DNA from: JBNKDD01 sp050288085
Lineage (GTDB): Bacteria > Chloroflexota > Anaerolineae > Aggregatilineales > UBA3940
Direction of reading: 5' to 3'
Length of the DNA: 47,581 nt
Assembly (NCBI GenBank): GCA_050288085.1
Contig: JBNKDD010000009.1
Location: forward strand, 1-47,581
Part shown: in pieces, positions 27,090 through 35,575 of the stretch
Numbering within the stretch: position 1 is the stretch's first letter
Layout of the letters: every line of letters starts with the position of its first letter
Translations under genes and position numbers: made by a program
Notes under the pieces: generated by a model
What the model saw: only the letters and a program-made list of their open reading frames with translations
The model's database searches: none
Told to the model about the DNA's origin: nothing

Positions 27090-27446
27090 TTACAATTCAG
27101 GCGGAAGCTGCTCACTTAGCGGAACCTCGCCTGATATATGCCAATGTTCCATATCCTTTTTGGCCTGTTCAAAGGCCGCCAATAGTTCCTCGTCACTGCC
27201 CTTGTAGCGGGTAACGGTTTGCTGGGCACACAAGGTACAACCACGCAGCGCCCGGTAACTATCGGCATGACAGGTCAAACACCCGTCAAGACGGATCATC
27301 ATCAAGGTAAATGCCTGTCGATCAACACTATCGTCGGGTTGGGCCATCACCCGGTCGATAAGCTGCTGCCATTCCTGCCCTCTCAGGTTGCGAAGATGCG
27401 GGATCACACGGGCAGGGAATAACATTTCTGCATCATTTTGATACAC
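27090..27446 (-). CDS. Small protein with two CxxC motifs, function unknown
   Basis: 118 residues, no signal peptide or membrane segment. The centre reads DGCLTCHADSYRALRGCTLC followed by AQQT, two CxxC pairs 12 residues apart, fitting a metal or Fe-S site. The rest is helical and charged, ending in Pro/Leu. I do not recognise a named domain. The start at 27446 is GTG with GGTAGGG upstream; an ATG seven codons later is the alternative. It is upstream of the CxxC-less Mrp-like ATPase in the same operon, so it might supply the missing cysteines in trans (inference only). A terminator separates it from the nuo module. Confidence 0.7.
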   Translation of the reverse strand: MYQNDAEMLFPARVIPHLRNLRGQEWQQLIDRVMAQPDDSVDRQAFTLMMIRLDGCLTCHADSYRALRGCTLCAQQTVTRYKGSDEELLAAFEQAKKDMEHWHISGEVPLSEQLPPEL

Positions 27447-27492
27447 AGCTATTGCCCTACCTTCCTAGCTGCTTTTGTTTTTTAGCCTTGAA

Positions 27493-27523
27493 AAAAGGCC
27501 GCTCGCCAGATGAGCGGCCTTTT
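27493..27523 (-). terminator. Terminator of the nuoB-CD-I operon
   Basis: 12-bp stem AAAAGGCCGCTC (27493-27504) with GAGCGGCCTTTT (27512-27523), 7-nt loop. On the minus strand it ends in a T-run, immediately downstream of nuoI. Confidence 0.9.
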
Positions 27524-27549
27524 GTGTTTACCTGGTACAACTAACCAAA

Positions 27550-28170
27550 CTACTCTTTCTTCCGGCTTTTTCTGGCAGCTTTTTCAGCTTCCTTGGCTTC
27601 ACGTACCAGCCGTTCGGCCTCGGCCCGTGAAGGCGCTATGGTCTGCCAGTAACTCAGCGGTTTGGAGAGTTTAGCCTTGTCGTGGATGTGTGCCGTCGTG
27701 CGGTCGTAGCTAGAGAGCTCGTAATCGTGATCCATCTTGATCGCATCGAAGGGGCAGAACTCGGCGCAGTAGCCGCAGTTCATGCAGATGTCGATATCGA
27801 TATAGAACTGCTCCGGTTCCGGCACGGGGCGGCCCGTTTCTGGATCGGTTGTCCGCACAATCCAGATGCACTGCGGAGGACAAACCTTTGCACAAATCCC
27901 GCAGCTGGTGCACCAGTGCGCCCCCGGTGCTTCCGGATGATCCGCATCATTGACCACCAGGAAGGGGACAAAGCGGAAACGCTCCGGGACAGCCATCTTT
28001 ACTTCGGGATATTGGATGGTGATAATCCCGCGAGTCTCCGGACTCTGGCTGTGTTCAAACCCTTCATCAGTGGTATAGCGTTCAAGACCCCACTTGAAAT
28101 CGTCAATATAGGTGTCAACCAGATGCTTGAGCGTGACACCAAGACCTTTAAATATACCCGATCCGTACAT
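27550..28170 (-). CDS. nuoI: NADH-quinone oxidoreductase subunit I
   Basis: 206 residues. Two 4Fe-4S ferredoxin motifs are clear: CTSCGICAKVCPPQC and CMNCGYCAEFCPFD, spaced as in NuoI, which holds clusters N6a and N6b linking the peripheral arm to the quinone site. The C-terminus is Lys/Glu-rich (EAEKAARKSRKKE), longer and more charged than in E. coli. GAGGAGC precedes the ATG. It starts 22 nt after the nuoCD stop; a terminator follows. Of the genes expected next to nuoI (nuoH, nuoJ) none is here. Confidence 0.94.
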   Translation of the reverse strand: MYGSGIFKGLGVTLKHLVDTYIDDFKWGLERYTTDEGFEHSQSPETRGIITIQYPEVKMAVPERFRFVPFLVVNDADHPEAPGAHWCTSCGICAKVCPPQCIWIVRTTDPETGRPVPEPEQFYIDIDICMNCGYCAEFCPFDAIKMDHDYELSSYDRTTAHIHDKAKLSKPLSYWQTIAPSRAEAERLVREAKEAEKAARKSRKKE

Positions 28171-28192
28171 AGCAACTGCTCCTCAGACTGCC

Positions 28193-30013
28193 TTAACGAT
28201 CCACTTCGCCCAGAACGATGTCGATACTGCCCAGAATCACGATCACGTCGGCGATCTTCAACCCCCGGCACATTTCTTCAAGAGCTGTCAGGTTGATAAA
28301 ACTTGGTGCCCGAATATGATAGCGATACGGATTGGCCGACCCGTCTGAAACCAGATAGAAGCCAAGTTCGCCCTTCGGGTTTTCAGCGCGTCCGTAATGT
28401 TCGCCCTTCGGAACGCGGACGTTATAGGCACGCTTGCCGCCCCAATACTCCTGGCCTTCGGTTTCTTCCAGGCGCGGGATGAGCTGTTCCAGGATGCGGA
28501 GGCTCTGCCGGATTTCTTCCAGACGGATGTAGTAACGGTCATACAGGTCGCCGTTGTAGCGCACCGCGACATCGAAATCCAGTTCATCGTAGATGCTGTA
28601 GGGGTCGGCGCGGCGAAGATCATAAGGGATGCCGCTTGCACGCAGCACCGGGCCGGTCACTCCAGCGGATATTGCCACATCCGGCGGCAGGATACCGATC
28701 CCCTTGCAGCGCGACACCAGGATTTCGTTATCGGAGAGATAACTGTCCATCTGGTCAGTGGTGCGCGGCAGCCGGTCAAGGATCAGGTCTTTGAGATACT
28801 TCATCGTATCAATGTTACGTGACTTATCACCGGGCTTGACTGCCGGGCCGCCGACAATAGGAGGCAGATCATAGGCAACACCACCAAAGCGGTAGTAATT
28901 GCACATCATGCGCGAGCCGGAAGCGGCCTCGAACAGGTCAAGGATGATCTCACGCTCGGTGATGGCATAGACCATCGGCGTCAGGAAAGCGCCCAGGTCG
29001 TTCAGCAAAAAGCCGAACAGAACCAGGTGGTTCAGGATGCGGGACAGTTCGGCCATCAAAACACGGATGACCTCTGCCCGGTAGGGAACCTCTTCGCCCA
29101 GCATTTTCTCGACGGAAATCGCATAGGCAAAGTTGTTTGACATACTGTTCAAGTAATCGAGCCGGTCGGTGTAGGGCATGTTCATCAGCCAGGTGTTGCG
29201 CTCACCGATCTTTTCGTGGTTACGATGCAGGTAGCCCATCACCGGCTCAAGCTTGGTCACCGTCTCGCCGTCCAGCGTGACGGCCATCCGGAACACGCCG
29301 TGTGTGCTGGGATGCTGCGGCCCCATATTGACCACCAACTGGTCGGTTTTAATCTGGTGGTAACCTACCCCACTGGATGTCTCAGGAACACCCATCCCGG
29401 CGTAGATGGCGCTGTCGACTTCAGGCAGCCAGCCATCAACCGAGAAGTCCGGCGGGTATTGGACGTTCATCCCATAGGGATTATCCATCTCTGACCGGCG
29501 AACATGGCCTTCGGGCCAGCGGCTCTTGAAGGGTTTTTGATCCTCTTCGTAATACGGTTCATGCCAATCCTTACGCATGGGGTGCCCTTCGAAGCCTTCC
29601 CAGAGCAGGATGCGCTTGAGATTGGGATGCCCGCTGAAACGGATACCCATCAAGTCCCAGGCTTCACGCTCCTGGAAGCTGGCACTGCGCCATACATTGG
29701 TCAAAGAAGGCAGGGTGGCAACATCGCGAGGGGTGCGTGCTTTGAAGTTCAGCCCAGGGCCACCAACATTGGTGTTGTAAACGTTATAGACCACCTCAAA
29801 GAAACCATCATCGAGGTAGTCTACGTAGTTCAGGCTGGAGAGCAGATCATAGCCCAGGTCATCGCGGAGCGTGGTGGCAACTTCGGCCAACTTCTCGCTG
29901 TCAACTACGATCCCCTCATAGCCATCACGGTCATCCATTTGAATGGCTTCCGGGTACTTTGCCTGGAGAAGCTCGACGGCATCGGTAGTCGTATCTTGGG
30001 TTTGTTCAGACAT
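28193..30013 (-). CDS. nuoCD: NADH-quinone oxidoreductase fused subunits C/D
   Basis: 606 residues. The NuoC (30 kDa) part spans about 1-200 with REAWDLMGIRFSGHPNLKRI and GFEGHPMRKDW. The NuoD (49 kDa) part begins at about 225 with the signature NMGPQHPSTHGVFRM and continues through YLHRNHEKIGE to a normal C-terminus ending GEVDR. NuoD forms the quinone-binding cavity with NuoB. Fusion of C and D is known from E. coli and some other bacteria. It sits 16 nt behind nuoB and 22 nt ahead of nuoI, all minus strand. No frame defects are seen. Confidence 0.96.
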   Translation of the reverse strand: MSEQTQDTTTDAVELLQAKYPEAIQMDDRDGYEGIVVDSEKLAEVATTLRDDLGYDLLSSLNYVDYLDDGFFEVVYNVYNTNVGGPGLNFKARTPRDVATLPSLTNVWRSASFQEREAWDLMGIRFSGHPNLKRILLWEGFEGHPMRKDWHEPYYEEDQKPFKSRWPEGHVRRSEMDNPYGMNVQYPPDFSVDGWLPEVDSAIYAGMGVPETSSGVGYHQIKTDQLVVNMGPQHPSTHGVFRMAVTLDGETVTKLEPVMGYLHRNHEKIGERNTWLMNMPYTDRLDYLNSMSNNFAYAISVEKMLGEEVPYRAEVIRVLMAELSRILNHLVLFGFLLNDLGAFLTPMVYAITEREIILDLFEAASGSRMMCNYYRFGGVAYDLPPIVGGPAVKPGDKSRNIDTMKYLKDLILDRLPRTTDQMDSYLSDNEILVSRCKGIGILPPDVAISAGVTGPVLRASGIPYDLRRADPYSIYDELDFDVAVRYNGDLYDRYYIRLEEIRQSLRILEQLIPRLEETEGQEYWGGKRAYNVRVPKGEHYGRAENPKGELGFYLVSDGSANPYRYHIRAPSFINLTALEEMCRGLKIADVIVILGSIDIVLGEVDR

Positions 30014-30029
30014 AATTGTACCTCTTTGA

Positions 30030-30662
30030 TTATTCCGCCGAGCTGCCTTTGGCCTGGGCTTCGATCAAACCGGCCTGGCGGGGGTCGAATAAATCAGGGC
30101 CGAGCTGCGGGATCGGAACCGGCACGCCATCTCCCGATTGATACCAGGGAACGGTGCGGAGGCTCTGCTTTTCGATCTTAGCGTGGAGAGTCAAAAAGCC
30201 GTGAAGCAGCGCTTGCGGGGTTGGCGGGCAACCGGGCACATAAACGTCAACCGGAACAAATTTATCGATTCCGTCAACGACGTTGTAGCCTTCCTTGAAC
30301 GGCCCGCCACCTGACGCGCAGGCTCCCATTGCCAGCACGTAGCGCGGTTCAGGCATTTGATTGTGCAAGCGGACGATCTGGGGCACCATCTTCTTGGTGA
30401 CAGTGCCGGAGACGATCATCAGATCGCATTGGCGCGGACTGGGCCGAACCACCTCCATCCCAAAACGAGCCTGGTCAAAGCGAGCGGCGGCGCATGAGAT
30501 CATCTCAATTGCACAGCAAGCCAGGCCGAAAGTCAGCGGCCAGACCGACTTAGCACGACCCCAGTTGTAGATTCGATCCAGGGTCGTGATCGCAATATTT
30601 GACTTTAACTCATCTGGGACAGAATAATCGGGGTTGTTCAGCGTATCGAAGTCTTCGGTCAT
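30030..30662 (-). CDS. nuoB: NADH-quinone oxidoreductase subunit B
   Basis: About 210 residues. Cluster N2 ligands are visible: the tandem Cys in LACCAIEM, then GACASGGGPF and VPGCPPTPQALL. NuoB carries the last Fe-S cluster before quinone. The ATG at 30662 is preferred because GGGAG lies just before it; an in-frame TTG at 30677 would place the start inside that ribosome site. It is first in the operon nuoB-nuoCD-nuoI. nuoA, which usually precedes nuoB, is absent: upstream is a 478-bp repeat-bearing gap and an unrelated divergent gene. Confidence 0.95.
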   Translation of the reverse strand: MTEDFDTLNNPDYSVPDELKSNIAITTLDRIYNWGRAKSVWPLTFGLACCAIEMISCAAARFDQARFGMEVVRPSPRQCDLMIVSGTVTKKMVPQIVRLHNQMPEPRYVLAMGACASGGGPFKEGYNVVDGIDKFVPVDVYVPGCPPTPQALLHGFLTLHAKIEKQSLRTVPWYQSGDGVPVPIPQLGPDLFDPRQAGLIEAQAKGSSAE

Positions 30663-31003
30663 GGGTTGATCTCCCAAATACTGAGATTACCGGTGCTTAT
30701 TAAATCGTTGGGTTGGTCCAACTTAATCTCAATTAGACATGAATTTACCTATGGATAAACCAAATAGATGTAGAGACACTGTCCCTACGAAATCTAAAAA
30801 GTTTTTCCATCAGTATCTATCCATAAAATGAGTGGACAGATATGTATCAAACCTATCATAAGCAAATGAATTTATGGATAGGTCCCTTTGAGGTTGGCGA
30901 AACGTGTTACATCGTCGTGAGTAATGGTACATCGCACAACCAGAAAAATCAATCACAACCCATTATAAGTGAAAGCTGCGAGTGATAATATACTATACCC
31001 GAT

Positions 31004-31085
31004 AGGACTTACGCAGAACCAATCGAATTTGCGCCTGGGCAAGGAGCTTAAGCTCCTTGTCTGCCCGTTCAGCTACGTAAGCCCT
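31004..31085. mobile_element. Small MITE-like element with imperfect terminal inverted repeats
   Basis: About 82 bp. Left end AGGACTTACGC and right end ACGTAAGCCCTG are imperfect inverted repeats. The centre holds a perfect 20-bp palindrome (31040-31059, arms CAAGGAGCTT and AAGCTCCTTG) inside GGG...CCC. The size, ends and absence of coding capacity fit a miniature inverted-repeat element; target duplication was not identified. Confidence 0.55.
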
Positions 31086-31127
31086 GCCCGATCCGTGCGA
31101 AGTCTGGTATCACCCCTGATCACAATG

Positions 31128-31133
31128 TATACT
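31128..31133 (+). promoter_or_regulatory. -10 element giving a leaderless lipoprotein mRNA
   Basis: TATACT seven bases before the ATG at 31141. Transcription would begin at or within 1-3 nt of the start codon, and no Shine-Dalgarno is present. The -35 side is weak. Confidence 0.4.
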
Positions 31134-31140
31134 TTCCTTC

Positions 31141-32805
31141 ATGGTCAAGTCAGCCTTAACACAAAATCGTCCTCAAGATCACACAGGGGCAAGACACACC
31201 TTAAACGGGATAAGCGCTAAGATTATCCCGATTCTTCTTGCTTCGCTCCTGACGGCATGTGGCATCCTCGGATCACCCGGTGGGAGCGCCGCCCAGGCCC
31301 AGATTGCATCCGGTATAACCGAAGTGGACGGGATGGCCCGCATCAACAGTGCTGCCGGGGCAATCGACTTCCAGGTGAGTTCGGGATTATCAGGGGAGCG
31401 GCTGCCCGGCGTCAAACTCAGCGTGGCTGTGTTTGGCGATACGCGCATGTTATATGTCAGCGATCCGACCGGATATCACCTACCGTTTGCTGTACCCCTA
31501 TCCGGGTCATCGACGGTGCGGCGGATCAATATGCCGCCGAAAACCAGCCAGGGTTATAACATCGGCACGGCGGATGGAACGCTCAATATGGACGACATGA
31601 CTCCGCTGGGCGTTCTGAACGAAGCCGAACTCCGCGCCCAACTGGCCGGAGGCCCGGACGAAGCCGTGTTGATTTACCTGTACAACGCCGAGCGTCCGCT
31701 GGCATTGACCGGAGCCTCGCTCCAGGTATTCGAGACACCTTATGATAATGTCTATGTGCTGCGAGCTGCCGGAGAACCGGAAGATGCCGTCCTCTCCCTG
31801 TTGATCGTCGGATTGAATGATACGGCCTACCCCGATTGGGAACACCGGATCGTGGATCGCTACCTGGCCGGGCGGATCGGACTGGCTGCTGATGTTGATC
31901 TGCGAGCTGACCTGGATTTTATGTGGTCGTATCCGGTATACGAAATCTATCCCCCGGAGCCAACCCTAAACGTCGGTACGGAAGAAACAGCCGTTTTCCG
32001 AGTCAGTTGGCGCTCGGAGAATCCCGATCCGCCGCCGCCCTGGAGTTTCGTCATTACGGCAGAAACCGAAGCGGTGGTGGCCGCGCCGGGTACTTTTGCG
32101 ATGGGGCCGGATACACCTGCCCAGGAGATCGTCCTGACGATCAACCGAGCGGGGCTTCCGATTGGTGATCATACCGTCCGGGTGTTTATCCAGCCCTACA
32201 GTGAGGCGTTTGGTTTGATCGAACAAACGATTGAGCGTGAGGTCGCATTTACGGTCACGGAGGCGCTGCCCAGCCCCACGCCGGGGCCATCGACATTGAT
32301 CGATCTTAACCCGACCGAGCCGCGTGAAGGTGATCTGCTGATCATATCAGCACCGGGATTCACACCGGACGAGCCGGTGGTGATCGAGTTTGTCGGGCCG
32401 GAACATAATTTCCGGGATGCCCTACCAATTGCCGATGATACAGGAACTTTCACCTATGAGATCAACCTGGATACTGTGCCCGCCGGGACGTATTTACTAC
32501 GGCTTACCGGAGCAGTCAGCAGCATTGTTGCCGAGCAGGAAGTGATCGTCTCACCGGGGATTGCTGACGCGGTTGTCAACACCAATGAACTCAATCTGCG
32601 CACCGGCCCTGATTACAATTACCCGGTGCTGGAACTCCTGGTGCTGGGCGATGAACTAACCGTTGTGGGCACTAATAATGACGATACCTGGATCGAGGTT
32701 GTCACCACCACCGGTATTCAGGGGTGGGTGGTCACCGACCTGGTCGATCTGCGGATTGACCTGTCAGCCGTACCCTGGAATCCAAACGTACCACCACCTC
32801 CGTAA
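31141..32805 (+). CDS. Lipoprotein with C-terminal bacterial SH3 domain
   Basis: 554 residues. A hydrophobic segment IIPILLASLL ends in the lipobox LTAC (Cys40), so it should be lipid-anchored outside the membrane. The 26-residue polar stretch in front is long for a signal peptide and the true start may be later, but no better start codon with a ribosome site is visible. The middle contains beta-rich segments, including FRVSWRSENPDPPPPWSFV and a Pro/Thr linker (LPSPTPGPSTLI). Residues about 485-545 form an SH3b domain (NELNLRTGPDYNYPVLELL, GWVVTDLVDLR), usually a cell-wall or peptide-binding module. A kinase-like gene follows 26 nt later. Confidence 0.8.
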   Translation: MVKSALTQNRPQDHTGARHTLNGISAKIIPILLASLLTACGILGSPGGSAAQAQIASGITEVDGMARINSAAGAIDFQVSSGLSGERLPGVKLSVAVFGDTRMLYVSDPTGYHLPFAVPLSGSSTVRRINMPPKTSQGYNIGTADGTLNMDDMTPLGVLNEAELRAQLAGGPDEAVLIYLYNAERPLALTGASLQVFETPYDNVYVLRAAGEPEDAVLSLLIVGLNDTAYPDWEHRIVDRYLAGRIGLAADVDLRADLDFMWSYPVYEIYPPEPTLNVGTEETAVFRVSWRSENPDPPPPWSFVITAETEAVVAAPGTFAMGPDTPAQEIVLTINRAGLPIGDHTVRVFIQPYSEAFGLIEQTIEREVAFTVTEALPSPTPGPSTLIDLNPTEPREGDLLIISAPGFTPDEPVVIEFVGPEHNFRDALPIADDTGTFTYEINLDTVPAGTYLLRLTGAVSSIVAEQEVIVSPGIADAVVNTNELNLRTGPDYNYPVLELLVLGDELTVVGTNNDDTWIEVVTTTGIQGWVVTDLVDLRIDLSAVPWNPNVPPPP

Positions 32806-32831
32806 GGTGTAGTTGAGCAAGGTCCAACATT

Positions 32832-33668
32832 GTGGAATATCAATTCGTGCAAATGCTTCTAACAGATGTCGGGCAGTGGGTCGCCAACGGTCGAAGACGC
32901 TGCGATCTCTATACCGATGAGCTGCTGGATCAGGCTAAGGAGTTCGTCCGCCTCAATGAAGTTTCCAGGGATGTATGGGATTTCGTCGAGGCCGGGATTG
33001 TTTTCCAGACGGAACAGCGAATAGCCAGCAGTATAACCTCCATCATCCGGCACGATATGCGCGGTGTACTGGATACGATTATCGGGTTCTCAAGGATTAT
33101 CCTCAAAGGAATCCACGGGCCGTTGGCTCCCGATCATGCCCAGGATGTGACAGCCATCCACCAGGGGGGCCGCCGCCTGCAAGATTTCCTGGATATCATG
33201 ATCGAGAATTCCAAACTTGAGAACGGCGAAATTAAACTCCAGTCAGAACCTATCAACCTGATTGAACTGGTCGATCAGTTGATGGAAAAGGTCAAGCATG
33301 AGCGGGCACAGCGATCACTGCGAACCGGGGTCATTGTAGCGGCTCAATCCGATCTAGCCGATGTCATGGGAGATCGATATTACACCCGGTTAGCGCTCCA
33401 ATGCCTGCTTGTAGTGATGGCGGCGCAGGATCAATCTGTCCCGATGATTGACGTGATTCAGGATGACGACGGGATACAAATAAGCTGTTCCAATTGTATG
33501 TTTCGCGAGGGTGAAATCGACGAGATACAGGGGGCGGGTTACAAGATATTCCCGCATCCGCTCCAATTAACCCGACGATTAATGCAAATGCAAGGCTGGG
33601 ATTTCTCGATCCAACCGGAAGGGGACGACAGTTACGAAATCAGACTGGATCACCCTATCTCTATATAA
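32832..33668 (+). CDS. Degenerate histidine kinase-like protein
   Basis: 278 residues, soluble. A HisKA-type segment is clear: SIIRHDMRGVLDTIIGFSRI at about 76-95 with the His in the phosphoacceptor place, followed by the usual dimerisation helix and NLIELVDQLMEKV. The ATPase part is degenerate: no N-box Asn motif, no DxGxG and no GxGLG are visible, and the region instead reads LALQCLLVVMAAQDQS and IQISCSNCMFREGE. It may act as a phosphotransfer or regulatory scaffold rather than an ATPase. The start is GTG with AAGG nine bases before; an ATG at 32853 is possible. It likely forms an operon with the preceding lipoprotein gene. Confidence 0.75.
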   Translation: MEYQFVQMLLTDVGQWVANGRRRCDLYTDELLDQAKEFVRLNEVSRDVWDFVEAGIVFQTEQRIASSITSIIRHDMRGVLDTIIGFSRIILKGIHGPLAPDHAQDVTAIHQGGRRLQDFLDIMIENSKLENGEIKLQSEPINLIELVDQLMEKVKHERAQRSLRTGVIVAAQSDLADVMGDRYYTRLALQCLLVVMAAQDQSVPMIDVIQDDDGIQISCSNCMFREGEIDEIQGAGYKIFPHPLQLTRRLMQMQGWDFSIQPEGDDSYEIRLDHPISI

Positions 33669-33702
33669 ATGATGCGGCCAGTGCCAGTGCCAGCGTTCCC
33701 GA

Positions 33703-34140
33703 TCAATTATCCTCGGGGAGCGCGGCAGCGCGTTTGTTCATTTTGATAACGGCCATGAGGATATCTGAGGTTGTTACGATGCCGATCAGAGTTTCACTAC
33801 GCATGACCGGCAGGCAGCTAATGTGATTCATCAGCATCAGGCGGGCAGCTTCATCAATCGAAGCGCTCGGCTCAATAACAATCGGGGCAGGGGTCATCAG
33901 CACACGGACCGGCATGCGCGTGGTAACCTTCTCATCTTCCCAGTATTCCCGTAAAATAGCCGGTTTGTTGAGCGCTTTGCGGCAATCACGATCACTGAGG
34001 ATGCCGACCAGATGCCCATAGGAATCTGTCACGGGTAGGTGGTGGCAGCCCACCTCATCCATTTTTTTTAGTGCGTCATGCAACGCGCTATCTTGATGGA
34101 CCGTGACCGGTTTGTCGGTCATGATATCCAATACATTCAT
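33703..34140 (-). CDS. Two-CBS-domain protein
   Basis: 145 residues built of a CBS pair. The first repeat begins VLDIMTDKPVTVHQDSALHD and contains HHLPVTDSYGHLVGILSDRD; the second begins VRVLMTPAPIVIEPSASIDE and contains SCLPVMRSETLIGIVTTSDI. CBS pairs bind adenosyl nucleotides such as AMP, ATP or SAM and act as energy sensors. No catalytic domain is attached. An insert between the repeats (REYWEDEKVTTRMP) is typical of stand-alone bacterial members. It lies convergent to the degenerate kinase and downstream of another kinase on the same strand, but 277 bp apart. Confidence 0.9.
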   Translation of the reverse strand: MNVLDIMTDKPVTVHQDSALHDALKKMDEVGCHHLPVTDSYGHLVGILSDRDCRKALNKPAILREYWEDEKVTTRMPVRVLMTPAPIVIEPSASIDEAARLMLMNHISCLPVMRSETLIGIVTTSDILMAVIKMNKRAAALPEDN

Positions 34141-34417
34141 AGCCCCTCCAGGCAGCCCAAAAGCTCTCCAGGTTAACCATCCGCCATATAGCAGAAAGGT
34201 CCCCGATGAACTGTGTCATTGATGGTTGAGTGTTTTTCTTGTGGTCTTTCACACAAATGAGCACAATGTTGAGCGACACCATCCTCACCGATGGGTGCGC
34301 TCTGGGTATTATCTGTTCTACAGTTCAGTTCTCAGACACTTAGGTATACCTTACGGCATTATAGCCAGATGTAGGTATTGTGGATCAGTGATAAATGTCA
34401 TCGATCCGGGGGTCAAC

Positions 34418-35557
34418 TTACAGAGTGGGGATCGTAATGGTCAGGTGGGTTCCTTCACCTGGGGAGGTGCTGATATGAACATAGCCGTTATACAGGCGGG
34501 CACGCTGCTGGATATTGCGGAGGCCCAACCCCTTGTTAGGCACCATGTTCATATTGAAGCCTTTGCCATTGTCGGTGATAGAACATTGGAATAACTCGTC
34601 ATCGTAGGAAACCGCAATGGTGATTTTGGACGCATCGGCGTGACGTACCGCGTTGCTGATCGCCTCGTTGGCGATCTGGCAAATGGCCTCGAAGGTGGCG
34701 GCGGTAAAGGGCGGCTTGTGATGCGGGGCGTCGATTTCGATCTGCATGGATTCGGGGACGTTCAGCCCATTGACCAGGGATTTAAAGCTCTCATGGATGG
34801 TTTGCCGCTTATTGCCGTTGGTGTTGAGCTTCATGATGTAGCGGCGGATGTCTTCGATGATCTGGTTTAGCTGGTCGATGGTATGCTGAATATCTTCCGG
34901 TTCGAGGTTCTGATTTTTGGTGCGGGTTACTTCCAACTGCATGCCCAACCCGTACAGCGATTGGATTACCCCGTCGTGCAGTTCCATGCCGATCCGCTCG
35001 CGTTCTTCCAGCAGGTTCAGGCGGTTTTGCTGCTGGTTTAGCTGTGCTCCGGCAATCGCCAGGGCAGCATAGCTTGCCATCGTTTCGATCAGCCATTGAT
35101 CCTGCTCGGTAAAGGGGAGTCCATCAATCCGGTCACACAGGTAGATCAGTCCAAATAACTGCTGCCCAACCTGGATGGGAACACCCAGCAGGCTGGTCAT
35201 TTCAGGGTGGCCTTCGATAAACCCGGCGGCCCGGTGATCATCAGCCATGTTTTCTAACCGGAGCGGTTGGCGCTCCCGCATGATGACACCCAGCAGCCCT
35301 TTACCCTCTGGGAGGTGGTCCATCTTTGCGATCTCCTCCGGAGTCAAGCCGACAACTTTGAAGGTCTTCAAACCACCATCTGGATCGGGGACTCCGAGCG
35401 CCGCGTAGCGTGCGTTGACCATCTCCGCAGAGATCTGTGCAATACGCTCTAACACCTGGTCGAGGTCTTTGCCTTCAACAGCAAAGGCGACGGCAGAAGC
35501 AATTTTCTGAAGCTCACTTAGTATAGATATCGTTTCATTGTTATAGGTGTTAGGCAT
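34418..35557 (-). CDS. GAF-domain NarL-type sensor histidine kinase
   Basis: 379 residues, no membrane segment. The N-terminal GAF domain (about 20-165) is followed by a HisKA_3 dimerisation domain with the phosphoacceptor in ERIGMELHDGVIQSLYGLGM, then HATPase_c with EAISNAVRHADAS, DNGKGFN and GLGLRNIQQRARL. These are features of NarX/DegS-type kinases, whose partners are LuxR-type response regulators; none is in the window. The ATG at 35557 is chosen: GGAG lies seven bases before it, inside the loop of a perfect hairpin (see the regulatory entry). A longer in-frame start at 35716 is possible but has no family match. Confidence 0.92.
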   Translation of the reverse strand: MPNTYNNETISILSELQKIASAVAFAVEGKDLDQVLERIAQISAEMVNARYAALGVPDPDGGLKTFKVVGLTPEEIAKMDHLPEGKGLLGVIMRERQPLRLENMADDHRAAGFIEGHPEMTSLLGVPIQVGQQLFGLIYLCDRIDGLPFTEQDQWLIETMASYAALAIAGAQLNQQQNRLNLLEERERIGMELHDGVIQSLYGLGMQLEVTRTKNQNLEPEDIQHTIDQLNQIIEDIRRYIMKLNTNGNKRQTIHESFKSLVNGLNVPESMQIEIDAPHHKPPFTAATFEAICQIANEAISNAVRHADASKITIAVSYDDELFQCSITDNGKGFNMNMVPNKGLGLRNIQQRARLYNGYVHISTSPGEGTHLTITIPTL

Positions 35558-35575
35558 CAAAAGTCTCCACTTTTG
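35558..35575 (-). promoter_or_regulatory. Shine-Dalgarno presented in a hairpin loop
   Basis: On the minus strand CAAAAGT-GGAG-ACTTTTG is a perfect 7-bp stem with a tetraloop that is the Shine-Dalgarno itself; the stem ends directly against the ATG at 35557. Such a structure could gate ribosome entry. It is AT-rich, so it may melt with temperature or be bound by a protein. Confidence 0.5.

Larger units (their letters stand above)
30663..31140. other. Intergenic region upstream of nuoB with several inverted repeats
   Basis: AT-rich gap of 478 bp between divergent genes. It contains a near-palindrome at 30770-30788 (GTAGAGACA / TGTCCCTAC), a perfect 11-bp inverted repeat CTATCCATAAA at 30818-30828 and its complement at 30871-30881, and the MITE-like element at 31004-31085. 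No coding sequence is supported. The nuoB promoter should lie within 30663-30900, but no clear hexamers stand out. Confidence 0.6.

Noticed and set aside
27090..27446. CxxCH as c-type heme site in the small cysteine protein
   Set aside because: There is no signal peptide for export, and the second CxxC lacks a His, so metal or Fe-S binding is more plausible.
29504..30181. 225-codon plus-strand frame
   Set aside because: Antisense to nuoCD and nuoB, which carry unmistakable complex I motifs.
31004..31085. Terminator for nuoB or another gene at the 20-bp palindrome
   Set aside because: No gene ends there; both flanking genes diverge from it, and its ends resemble terminal inverted repeats.
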